NCBI GenBank assembly: GCA_964036275.1
Contig: OZ038435.1
Coordinates: 25,019,581-25,083,580, forward strand
Origin: Litoditis marina
Taxonomy: Eukaryota > Nematoda > Chromadorea > Rhabditida > Rhabditidae
DNA length: 64,000 nucleotides
Reading direction: 5' to 3'
A program made the position numbers and the translations under genes. Shown here piece by piece: positions 1-10,500 of the stretch. The notes under the pieces were generated by a model. It was not told where the DNA came from. It saw only the letters and a program-made list of their open reading frames with translations, and did no database searches. The stretch's first letter is position 1, and the number at the start of each line of letters is the position of its first letter.

Positions 1-168
1 TAACTGTCGCAACTTTGTATATGTTTGTAACTTGTAACAAGTCTAACTGATTTAGAAAAAAACTCGCGTAGTGAACTTTTACCATAAATTAGAAGTTATA
101 TGTAGAAGTTCAACTTAAAACAAACGCCTAGCCTTCAGAAATCATCCGGGTTCACTTCTGTTTCCACA

Positions 169-1770
169 ATGCCGTCCGGAGCTGTTCCTCTGACATGTAA
201 TAAGGACAATGACGGCCAGATTCTTCTGCCCAACGGAAGTCCCTTTTGGAGTACGCAGAGAAAACCAACCGAAGAAGATCTGGTATGTGGTTTCAATTAC
301 CTTGATACTGCTCGCTTGATATAGTTAGCTGGTATGAGTTCGCTCAGACAAAACTAGTCGGTACTGTTCATATTTTTTAGTTCGGAACCACTGGGTTTAT
401 AGTTTCAAAACCAAAAACCAACCGAGGAAGATATGGTATGTGGGGTAATAACGATGCTGCTCCATAAGGAAGATTATGTGGATCACTTCAAACACTTCGG
501 TCCTTTAAACTGTTATATAAGGTTCACTCAGACAAAACTAGTCGGTACTGTACATCTAGTACGGAACCACTGGGTTTGTAGTTTTCAAACCAGAAACCAA
601 CCGAGCAAGATCTGATATGTGGCTGTAGAGGCTGCCAACTGCCAACTGTGAAACATAAGTGTAGAGCATACGTGCGCGTAAATTGTATATGTGTATATGC
701 GCACATAGTTCAGTTTTTTTGCCAAATCCGTTTAGCTCCATGCGCTCATCTCAGTTTTCGACCACGTAACGTTTTGCACACCTAGTTGAAGGGCGGTATC
801 AATTTTTTTGCAGGATGACAGCGGAACAGAAGACGATCTTCCACTGGATTCTGAAGTTCTGCTCGACGTTCACGAAGGAAAGAAGAAACTGATCAACATG
901 CCTAACATACCGTAGGTGTCCAATTTTGTCTGTTTGACAAAGGTGAATGTTTCCCGCTAGCTGTAATAGTTTCTAATATGATATTATAGAATTGTGCTGG
1001 ATCCCCTGAACGAGTTGACAGAGTTGACAAGAAGGGACAAGTTGTTCTTCAATCGGGACATTCTCTTCGGAAACACCGTTCGAAACATGATCAATCTCAA
1101 TGGTGAGCTTTATCTTTCCAGTGTGTTATCAAAATAGTTTTACGAACAGAAAATGATCAGTATTTACGAGTAACCTACTTAATTACTACAATCAATAAAG
1201 TAATAGATTGTTTATTATTAAATGAACAACACTAATTGAAACTAGTAACCCAAGTTTATTGTAGACATGTCGACCAAAGTGACCGCCATCAGAAAGAAGG
1301 ACAAACGACCGATCAACTTCACCGAACCCACCACCGCGCGGGTCTACGATGTAGGTTCATCCTCACAAACCGAAACTGGTAGACATAGAGAGGGACTTAG
1401 AGAGGGACATAGAGAAGGACTTAGAGAGGGAGTTGTTCTTGCGTGGTGTATTGCGAAAGGATGCGACATGTAATACATAAATCCCAATGTTGTGTGAAAA
1501 CTAGAATCATAAAAGTGACCAGCTGTCTCGAAGTCTTACTGTAGGATTCCGCGTATATGTGAAACAGAAGAAATAGGTATAGGGTTCGCTCAGAGGAAAA
1601 TTATTTAGTCGTGAGATGAGATCCCGTTCTGAGGTCTAGATCCAACGACAGCTTAGATATTCTTCATCAATATATTTTTCTATCTTCAGCGGTCGACCGC
1701 CCAGCAGTCCTACGAGGCACCCTTCGTTCCCGCCGAAACCACCCATGGAGACAACCCGTCGTCGGTCTAG
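169..1770 (+). CDS. Gene A1: small unrecognised protein, 5 exons, 163 aa
   Basis: Exons are 169-282, 814-911, 990-1102, 1265-1350 and 1690-1770 (stop TAG), and every splice phase agrees. I do not recognise the family. The N-terminus carries a WSTQRKPTEEDL segment, exon 2 is acidic (DDSGTEDD), and exon 3 holds the best conserved stretch, FFNRDILFGNT followed by RNMINLN. The protein is hydrophilic with no membrane segment or signal peptide. A2 (19262-21437) and A3 (40430-42869) are paralogues with the same five-exon structure and the same phases, which supports the model strongly. The reading frame stays open upstream of the chosen ATG, and an acceptor-like TTCAG at 134-138 precedes it. A further upstream exon or a trans-splice site is therefore possible, and the 5' end may lie outside the window. 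Confidence 0.8.
1382..1429. repeat. 12-bp minisatellite, 4 units, in A1 intron 4
   Basis: Four imperfect 12-bp units of the type GACATAGAGAGG/GACTTAGAGAGG lie just downstream of the exon-4 donor of A1. They create an open frame with a repeating HREGLREG pattern, which I regard as accidental. Confidence 0.8.
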
Positions 1771-1936
1771 ATACTTATCGATAGAGTAAACATATACTGT
1801 TAGTTATAAAGATGTCATGCTGTTGCTATTATTCACTTATTTATCTACAGCGAAAAGTTTCACTGTTTCGAAGCAAGCACATACTGTGTATGCTGCCCTA
1901 TTCCGTTCTGTTTGTAGTTTTCTCCGGTGAATATTT

Positions 1937-2132
1937 TATTTAACCCGGTAATTTGTTAACCCAATCAGTTAACCTTAACCGGGTTACCTGGTTAACCGTT
2001 TTGTTAACCACTTGGTAACCCAAAATTTCCCACAAAAGACAATGTAAAAGAAGGTTAACAAGGGGTTAACAAAAGGGTTAACCAGTTAACCCGGTTGGGG
2101 TTAACTGATTGGGTTAACGAATTACCCGGTTC
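1937..2132. repeat. Inverted repeat rich in GGTTAACC
   Basis: The left arm (starting AACCCGGTAATTTGTTAACC) and the reverse complement of the right arm (ending GAATTACCCGGTT) match closely over about 70 bp around a short central spacer. The whole would fold into a long hairpin. No target duplication is evident. It is probably an old foldback or MITE-like element. Confidence 0.7.
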
Positions 2133-2200
2133 CTTGTGGAATCGGCCGTTTCATCCCGCTGCTTTTTAGTCATGTATCGGGATCAAACTAGAACACAGAA

Positions 2201-2575
2201 TTGGTCATTCTCTACAATGTTGTCAATAACAACTTACACTGGAGAGCAAGCAACAAAGGTTGCAGAAAACCACATATTATCTTTTTTCATGAAGATTTCA
2301 TAAGCAGGATTAATTTCCAAGATCCCAGACCTAGTTTTATGAATGATTTGAGAGCTATGTATATGAAATTTAGTGTTCTCAACCCTGAAAAAGTTGAGAT
2401 GAGATACACTGAAACTGAAACAAAGATCTGTCGGAATAACATTCGCGAGGAATTACTTTCCAAGAAAGGTTTTCCAGCGAAGCCGAATATGACACTCGAA
2501 ATTCAGAATAGTTTCAGATGTATCGTATTTTTATGTGAGCTCCTGAAGATACTTTGTGATTCCGACTCAGGCTGA
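2201..2575 (+). CDS. Unidentified 124-codon open frame
   Basis: This single uninterrupted frame encodes a mostly hydrophilic, mixed-charge protein. It includes a segment DPRPSFMNDLRAMYMKFSVL and a later LSKKGFPAKPNMTLEIQ. Its composition is less biased than that of random A/T-rich frames in the window. The first in-frame codons follow an inverted repeat directly, which would fit a captured or decayed transposon exon. I recognise no domain, see no splice partner, and there is no duplicate copy to test the frame. It may be non-functional. Confidence 0.3.
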   Translation: MVILYNVVNNNLHWRASNKGCRKPHIIFFHEDFISRINFQDPRPSFMNDLRAMYMKFSVLNPEKVEMRYTETETKICRNNIREELLSKKGFPAKPNMTLEIQNSFRCIVFLCELLKILCDSDSG

Positions 2576-3132
2576 GCGACGGAGAGATGTTCAACCTAAT
2601 CGAACACATACTTCTCAAACCTGAACCCAATAATCAGACGGTGAAAAACTAACTCTGATTTAATTTTTTTTCAATTCATATTTATAATCACAATTTATAT
2701 TTATAATCACAGTCAATTATTTATAATATTTTAATATATTTATATCATTATTACAGCTATTTATAAGCAACGTACCTATGAATTTGGCACGTTCTTTGCC
2801 CGAGTTTTACAGGTCTGGCGCGAACGTTTGGGCTTAAATTCGATTTTGAATTCAAGTTCGAGTGCGCGGCGCGATACATTCACATATTTTTCCTATATTT
2901 ACAAAAAATTTCCGATTAATTCTTATTTTGTTGATAGTGTCAGTCCACATGTTCGTGTATGTACTTTGCAAAACTCAACTCTGAACAAAATAAAAATTGT
3001 TGTGATGAAACCACTACGCAAACTATTTGCATGTGAATAAAAGGATATTCGTGAGGGAGCTAGTCATGTTAACAGCACAATCTAATCTTTGTCTGGAGGA
3101 AAGCAGTGATTCTTATTATCGAATGCAGTTGT

Positions 3133-3216
3133 ATCTGTTAATAACGGGGGTTTGTTGTAGTTTAGTGTAAGTTTATCTGTTAATAACGGGGGTTTGTTGT
3201 AGTTTAGTGTAAGTTT
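3133..3216. repeat. 42-bp tandem duplication, 2 units
   Basis: Two adjacent, nearly identical 42-bp units each contain ATCTGTTAATAACGGGGG followed by a TTGTTGTAG block. They adjoin the left side of a C/G-tract element. Confidence 0.85.
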
Positions 3217-3249
3217 ACATTTGCTCCCCACGCCCACCCTGGTCGAAAA

Positions 3250-3560
3250 TTGGTTGAAAAGGGCCCGTACTACAATCGCCCCCCACCTTTGGGGGGGGGG
3301 GGGGCGATTATACACCATGCTTATTTACTGCAGGCTTGGGTTGAGTGGGGTGTGATTGTTCATCAGTTCCGGGTATGTACTATCACCCCCCATTTTGTAT
3401 TGTGGGGGGTGATTGTTCATTGTCGAAGATGTACAATGTCCCCCACCCATTTACCAATTACCCCCCACCTTCGTGCGACTTTTCGGGGATGTTGATTAGG
3501 TGGGGGGTAATAGTACCACGAGGGGGATGATTGTTGAATGGGGGTCGATTGTACATTTTT
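3250..3560. repeat. C/G-tract element, degenerate copy
   Basis: Runs of 5-12 C or G alternate with short spacers. The ends are loosely inverted: GTACTACAATCGCCCCCC on the left and GGGGTCGATTGTACA on the right. It resembles the better-preserved elements at 21696-22070 and 23593-23948. No clean target duplication remains. Confidence 0.6.
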
Positions 3561-4159
3561 CCCGTAGTTTGGTCCGTTATCACAATGGGCGGGGTTTGCT
3601 GTTGGCTACAAGATCTCCACAAACCTCTCATTCTTCGCACACTCGCTGCTCTCTCGAGTTTTACTCACGTTAACTTTTTTCTCACATCCATTCTCGAGAA
3701 CGAGAATCGTGAACTCAAGTTTCATTCGTCAGTCGTTGTTCGTTGTTCCATGTCAACACATTGCTACATATTGCTGGTCCTGAACATATACCAATAAGGT
3801 GTACTATTTTTCAGAAGTAACTCCATTGTTCGTATTCCAATATTGAAAATGCATATAGTGTTCCATTGATCAGTTAACATTAACATATGAAATGTAATGT
3901 ACAGATATTTCAGATTTGTGCCGATCTTTTTCTGTTGAGTAGCACTAGCGGCTGATCTAGGCAACTGGCAACGAAATGTACAATGTTAATCATGTTTACG
4001 GTATGTTTAGAAGTTTGATAGTTAAAGCTGGATGTATCTATGACATTTTTGGTGTGCATGAATGTATGTGTAGTTCGTAATTACTTTTTTAAATCTCGAA
4101 GTAGCTAATAGATGTTTTTACACATCAGCAAGGTTCGACTATTCTGCAAAAATAAACCC

Positions 4160-4295
4160 AAACACCAGTAAGGTCTGACTGAGCGACGAAGACGAAGTGT
4201 CCGTTTTAGAGTAGACCGATTTTCTTATTTCCGGCAAAAAAGTAGTCCGTTTTCTGAATTTTTTCTGACTATTCGGACGACTTTACTGGTGAATG
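4160..4295. mobile_element. CATACACC-family MITE, copy 1
   Basis: Terminal inverted repeats (CAAACACCAGTAAGG at the left; the right end reads as CATTCACCAGTAAAG on the other strand) enclose 136 bp. They are flanked by a perfect 8-bp direct repeat, AATAAACC, at 4152-4159 and 4296-4303. The 8-bp duplication suggests a non-autonomous hAT-type element. Confidence 0.85.
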
Positions 4296-4522
4296 AATAA
4301 ACCCGTTTCACGAGGGAAATTTGTCTGTCAAATTTCTTAATTTTGCTTCTGCTGCTGGGCTGCTGCTATTAAAATATCCAATTTGTTCTAATTTCGGCAA
4401 AAAAGTCAGCTTCTCGCCCATGGCTTTTTAGGGCTCTGTGGTCTGTCAAATTTAGCCGAGTTGGTAGAGTTTAAATAGTTCATACCGCCTAGTTTTTATT
4501 CGAATTTTTGTCGCCACAACGA

Positions 4523-7500
4523 ATGTCATTTCTTGCAGGTGAAGGGAATGGTGGCGAATATGGAAGAGTCAACTTTCACTTTTATGGGAATAATTATATC
4601 GTTATGAATATGGTTGGTCACGCGCCCGCTCAGCCTGCTCCTGGTGGAAATGTGAATTTTGCTCCAGCGCAGCCCGCTCCGGCAGTAAGTTGAATTTTGA
4701 ACTTTGTAATTTTCACTCATTCTTATATAAGACATCTGCACTCCACATTGAGTAATATGCTTGTTTCAAGATGAACTACATTCGAACCTAGTGATCTAGT
4801 TCATCACTAGTAAGTGTACTATTGTTTAAACAGGTCGGATTCAGTTTAATTTAGCAATTCCAGCGTGCATTGTATAGTTTGCTTCAACCATCGATAGTAG
4901 TCAGCCATACTGGCCTGAGTGCACCCTACATTGCAGGAGACTGATCTGGCAACTTGCCAGTGTTTTCATTGCAAATAAATATTCGAAAAGTGGTTATTTC
5001 AGGATTTTTGCAATTTTTTTTTGTTTTCAAAAGGTTACCCCATAATCGAGGAGTAATTTAAAGAACTTTTTGGGCGAATCACTTTTGGCGATCATGTTCA
5101 GATGGCCGGCTGCTTGTGGGCGCCGCGCCACCTATCGCAGCTTAGTTCAATACCCAGATCATCGGAAAATTGGGCACCCGGAAAAACCTAGGGTGTTTCG
5201 GGGAAATGGAATTTCCGGGAAATCCCCGAGAACGTTCAAGGTATTTTCAGGGTGAAATGGAGGTATAAACTCTACAAATTCTCGGAAATTTCAGGGAAAC
5301 TCAGTATCAGGGAAAAGTGCGGGAAAAATATGATAAAATACCCTACAATTTCTCGATAATTTCTGGGTAACTCAGCATCGGGGAAAAGCATCGGAAAAGT
5401 GGCATGAATAAGCCTTTCGCCGCGGCAATCGCGTAACCCGTACTAGATACGGCGCGGCCAGGGGTGCCGTGATTTGATATTTTGGAAATTACCAGCTCAA
5501 CATCGAGGTCGGAATATCGATAGGGATGAGACAATGAAGTTCATTTCATGAAGTTTTTACTAATGAAATATGCACTTCTATTCTCTTCATATATTATTAA
5601 TATTTTGAAAAATATTTTTTAGAAAAATATTTTTCAAGAAAATATATTTTTGATGACATTTTCGAAAAATACTTTTACCAAGAAAAAATATTATTAGTTT
5701 TTTCAATCACGTGTGAAAAATTTCTGAGAAGTTACTGAGAAATTGTAAGGTGACAACCGGGAAATTCCCGGGATTTTTCCCGGTTTTCACCTTCTTTTCG
5801 CTCTGATCATTTCGCGAAATGATCCCGGAACGATTGAGGTAGCATCAGTGAAAAAATCGGGGAATTTCAGGGAAACCGGCGCTCCTGTGCTGGTACAACA
5901 ATTTTGATTAGGCTGGTCGCTGTTGGAAACTTTCCAACACAATTGACTCCGCCCACTAAAATCTATTGTAACTGGCTTCTATCGATGGTTGAAACGAACT
6001 ATACTAAGGTCGTCTTATTTTGGAAATTATAATAGAAAACGCTTCACTATCAACTATCTATATTCGGTGACGCGTCAAGTGTTGTTTTCAGCTGTTGAAT
6101 GAAAACTTCGAATTGGATGATGACTATTTGGATGATGATGATGATGACGATTTGGATGACCTGGATGACGGGATGGGCGATGGACAAGTTCGTACTTATT
6201 TTATTGAAAAGCGTTTGACCGACCCCCCCCCCCCTCTAGAAATGTTGCACGGTGCACGCGTGCAACTTGTGGTCACCCTTGGTCCATAGGTGACGAATAT
6301 CATGTGGGAGTACGATTAACTGTTGCTCTTCCATGTTGTTTTCTGTAATGCAAACTGTCACAGGATGATCAAGGAGTGACTGTGACAGCCTAATCTACAG
6401 CACACCCAAACTCCGAGAGAATGCCACCAAAATCGTTTTGAAGCGGGTTCGAAACAAATCTGAGTGGCACCGTTCACTAAGCACATTACTCAAAAATAGC
6501 ATAATAAATGAGAATGTTCATTGAACCGTGTAATTCAAACTGTATAAAAAAGTATTTTGTGATAGATATCTCTATTGATAATTTAATTGAGGGCGTTTGT
6601 GAGCATCATAATGTAGAACTTGATAGATTGACCGATTGATATTGTTCCAGTTGAATGTTGGCTATTATGAGGCTGAAGCTCTTCAAGGAGCTGGACCAGC
6701 TCGGGCGACTGAAACAGTTGATGTCGAGCCAGATGCGACATTAGAACTCAATCAACTTCAACGGGAGGCTCACACCACTCTGGTATGTATTCAGTTGTTC
6801 GATACTATACAGTGAGTTCATTAACTGGCCCCCACAACAGTGATTTTTTGGTCGTGATCCATTCATTTTACTTCAATTGTAACCACCTGCCTTTTCACCG
6901 TGCTCTGTCATTGTAAAAGGGCATTTTATGTGCAACATTTACTCTTAGTAACAATAGTAACTGTCAGCAAACACCAGCAAGGTGTGAATATTCCATATAA
7001 AGGAACCCGTTTGCTGTTCAAATAGTTTTTTTAATTCTGTATCTAATTTTCCCGGTGAGAAAAGAGTCGTTTTTCTCGACTATTCGGAACACCTTTACGT
7101 GGGTGTGACTCTGTCCGTATTCAGAAGGATATGTTCCCATCGGTTGCTTCAAATTGGCTCGCTAGGGAGGTTCAGCAACGCGATGTAGAGGCCATAGCGA
7201 ATTTCATTGTGGAAAACGAGGGCGACGCTCTGAAGGTGCCGAAGATTGTGAAGAAGCGACGTCGTTTATCACAGGTACGTCTAGTTCGAGTTCCCACGAT
7301 CAGACGATTTACAGCCACTTTTGTAGCGGCCTTGGCGAGAAAGTGTTCAGATCAGAGAGACGAAGACTGTATTAGCCTGTCTGCCACCTCATTGACCTTG
7401 CTCTCTCGCTTTCATAGCTGTCCAGCGGAGAAAATTAGCACCAATCGTTATGAGCGCCTCGACGAGAGAGTTTAGATCAGAAGAGAGACGCAGAGTGTCT

Positions 7501-10500
7501 TAGCCTGTCTGATATGTATAATTTTCCTCAGGGAACACAGGTGTAAAAGAGACTGTCATCCAAACACTGATGTTGATGTGAATATTTCAGTCAGAACTCG
7601 ATGGTGAGCCTGATTTGCGCCGCAACAGAACCGATTTCGATCCATCTATCGGAAACTCTCTTCACATGGCCCCTAACCCGGTGTTCAACGCGAAATGGTA
7701 ATAATCTCACACTATTAATCTTTCCGATCTTTGAATTATTTTAGAAAACTTTATAACTACAAAATGTCAAAAACGTTTCCCAAAAACGGTTTTTTTTTCA
7801 TTGAAACGGTTATTTGATTGGAGCGATCTACTGAAAGAGGTCACGAATGAGTCCCAGATTGGTACAACGTTCGTAATCGTTTCATCATTTTTATGTCAAG
7901 TGCATACAGTTATGTAATGAAAATGGATGTGTTTTGTGCTTAATTTGTGTTTTGATTTTGTGCTCTGATTTGTTCCGAATCTGAGTACCGGAATGTAAGA
8001 GACGAGATATAGCGTATGTTTGAGGAGACGCAGGATGAGTGGAAGGTGCCTATATCTTCTAGCATACGTACTCTGATTACAGGAATCAGATGAAGGATCT
8101 GGAACGTCTTCAGCATACTGCCATGGTGGATGCTCTCTTCCAAGCACTTCGGGATTCCGTGCCTGCCCACGCTCGCTGGCCCACCACGTGTAACTTCGAA
8201 ACTGCCTATCCTATGGTGAGCACTAGGTTTGCTAATCGAGTAGAAAATTTCCAGTTCTGGTATCCAGTTCGAGCTCGTCGAGTTATTTCGAGTATGGAAC
8301 TACCCTAGTGAGCACTTACACTCACTTGACACTAGACTCAGACTTTTTAGGTCGGTACCCCACTAACAGGTAGTGCCCACGACTCCCTCTTTTATATGGG
8401 TTTTTATTTCATTTTTAACATGTATCGGGACCAGTTTTGGGAGACATCAAACTTATTTGGAAATTAGGTTTGTTTTTCATAAGTCGGTGAGAGTTTCACG
8501 CGACTCTTCTTTACTGACAGAGTGTGCATGTGCCACCAGTCTGGTTTTTATTCTTCCCTGTCGATGAATAAATATGAATGTGAATGAATAAATATGTGAA
8601 ATATGTGAAAATATGTCGATACTTCTAGGTGTATGTCTCTGCTTCGTAACCTAACTGAAAACAGTGAATAGAAACATGATGCGAGCTATATTGATATTGG
8701 ATCGTTTCGGTGTAGCAATGTTGAACTACAATATTCCATAATATTGTGAGTGATTGTATTTTCCAGATTCGTGTTTCCTTCATCCGTGAGTTGGTCAACT
8801 ACAGCTCCCGCGGGTACATGTCCATGTTCGCCGTGCTGGTCATTCTGGATCTCTTGCTCGTGGGAGAAGAAGAACGGCTGCACCGCGAACCCGGTTGGTT
8901 CATTTGATGTTATTCACCACTTTCACCAATCTCTTGTGTGATGCTAGAACGGACGGAGACTAGTTTTGAATATCCCTCTGATCTGCTTTCAACCCAAATG
9001 GCCAGTTGAACTACTTGGAACATGACTGTTGTTGGTAATAATGAAAATTCGGATCGTCCCTCCAAACCGTCAAATTGTTGTTCCATTTTTCGACCTCCAC
9101 ACAACCATTTGGGTTTTAGTGAGTCTCAATAGTTTGGACTAGCAGTGATGCCATGACATCATCAACTGTGGTCGGTTAAAGATGAAGAATAGCTAAGATG
9201 AACGATCAGTTCTTATAATTCTAGGTACTTCTCAGACAGTTCCCAGCTAGCAGCTAGTCACGTCATGTGTGCAGATGGCGGTCTTGATATGAGCGCGGAA
9301 TTCTGGTTTCCCAATCAGAGAAACACAGACCTTCTATCGATTCAATTTTGTTTTCAGCGTTCGAGAAGTTCATTTATGACCGACAACACTACAAGACCTC
9401 GCGACAAAATTTGCAGCGACCGCACACGAAGTACGCAAATAGCGTGCATCTGACCTTGTTGGAGCATGGCCGCAGAAATCCGTTCGCAAACATTGTCGGC
9501 GACGTGGCGGCCACAGCCACCAAGGTGTGGGATGAGGTCACCGCATTGATGAAAAGGGTAGGAAATGTTATTAACAAAGATTTTAAGAACGTCAATTTCT
9601 GTTACAAATTCCTGCGAACGTATTCAGTTAGTACTATGTATATTACATGGTAGTGTTCAGTTATCGCCTCCACTCTTTGCTAATGTTTAGTATGATATTT
9701 TCATACACCAGCAAGGTTGTCCGAATAGTCAGAAAAATTGGAAAAACAGACTACTTTTCAGCCGAAAAATGCAAATCGGTCTACTACTTTTTTTTGGAAA
9801 AATCCTAAATTTTCACGTGTTTACATCTGAAAACGAATCACTTTTTGTCGCCTAGTCAGACCTTAAAGGTGTATGGATATTTTATTTACCCATAGTATTG
9901 TTTACTTTCTTAGACTAGGCTGTCGTCATTCGTTATACGTTTTATTATCCATTTCACTATAATTATAGGATCATCTCGACCTGCCGAAGTTCACCTGCGA
10001 AGTCTGTTTTGATGATCAGCTACAAATGAGCAGTGTCGAATGCCACTCGGATGACATGGGAGGTGAGATTCATTTGACACTCATCTTCTCGGGTTTTAGG
10101 CAAAACGGGTGCGGGTCAGTGGAAATTAAATGTGCGCAACTTCAAAATAAACCAGATTCCTGCAAAAGAGTTGATGTTTAACATTTAATGTATTTTAAGT
10201 GCTGTTTGGTTTGATACTGCAGTTAAAAGTGCACCAAGAAAAAGTTTTCCTGTTCAAATGCGTGAAACTTGATCATTTCGCATCCAAAACCGTCAATTTT
10301 TCATGATATTGGCAGAATAGGTTCCTTTTTTAATGACTGTTTGATCAACTTTACTGGAGTATGTTTGTCACTGGTCTATTTCCATTTCCAGCGGTGACTC
10401 ATTATTTCTGTGCCACCTGTGTCCAGGGCCAGGCGAAGGCCTGTTGCGAGGAGGGGCGGGTGGCTGGAGCCGGAATGGGAATCCCCTGTCTACAAGTCGG

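Larger units (their letters stand above)
1771..4522. other. Intergenic region A1 to RBR ligase
   Basis: No confident gene is visible here. The stretch contains a conserved 3'-flank block shared with A2 (about 1787-1820), an inverted repeat (1937-2132), an unidentified 124-codon open frame (2201-2575), a 42-bp tandem duplication (3133-3216), a C/G-tract element (about 3250-3560) and a small transposon-like element (4160-4295). Confidence 0.7.

Noticed and set aside
1267..1473. Open frame with HREGLREG repeats
   Set aside because: It runs past the A1 exon-4 donor into a 12-bp minisatellite; the paralogues A2 and A3 splice at the equivalent donor.
3250..3640. Overlapping Pro/Gly/His-rich frames on both strands
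   Set aside because: They are by-products of the C/G-tract element and have no splice or homology support.
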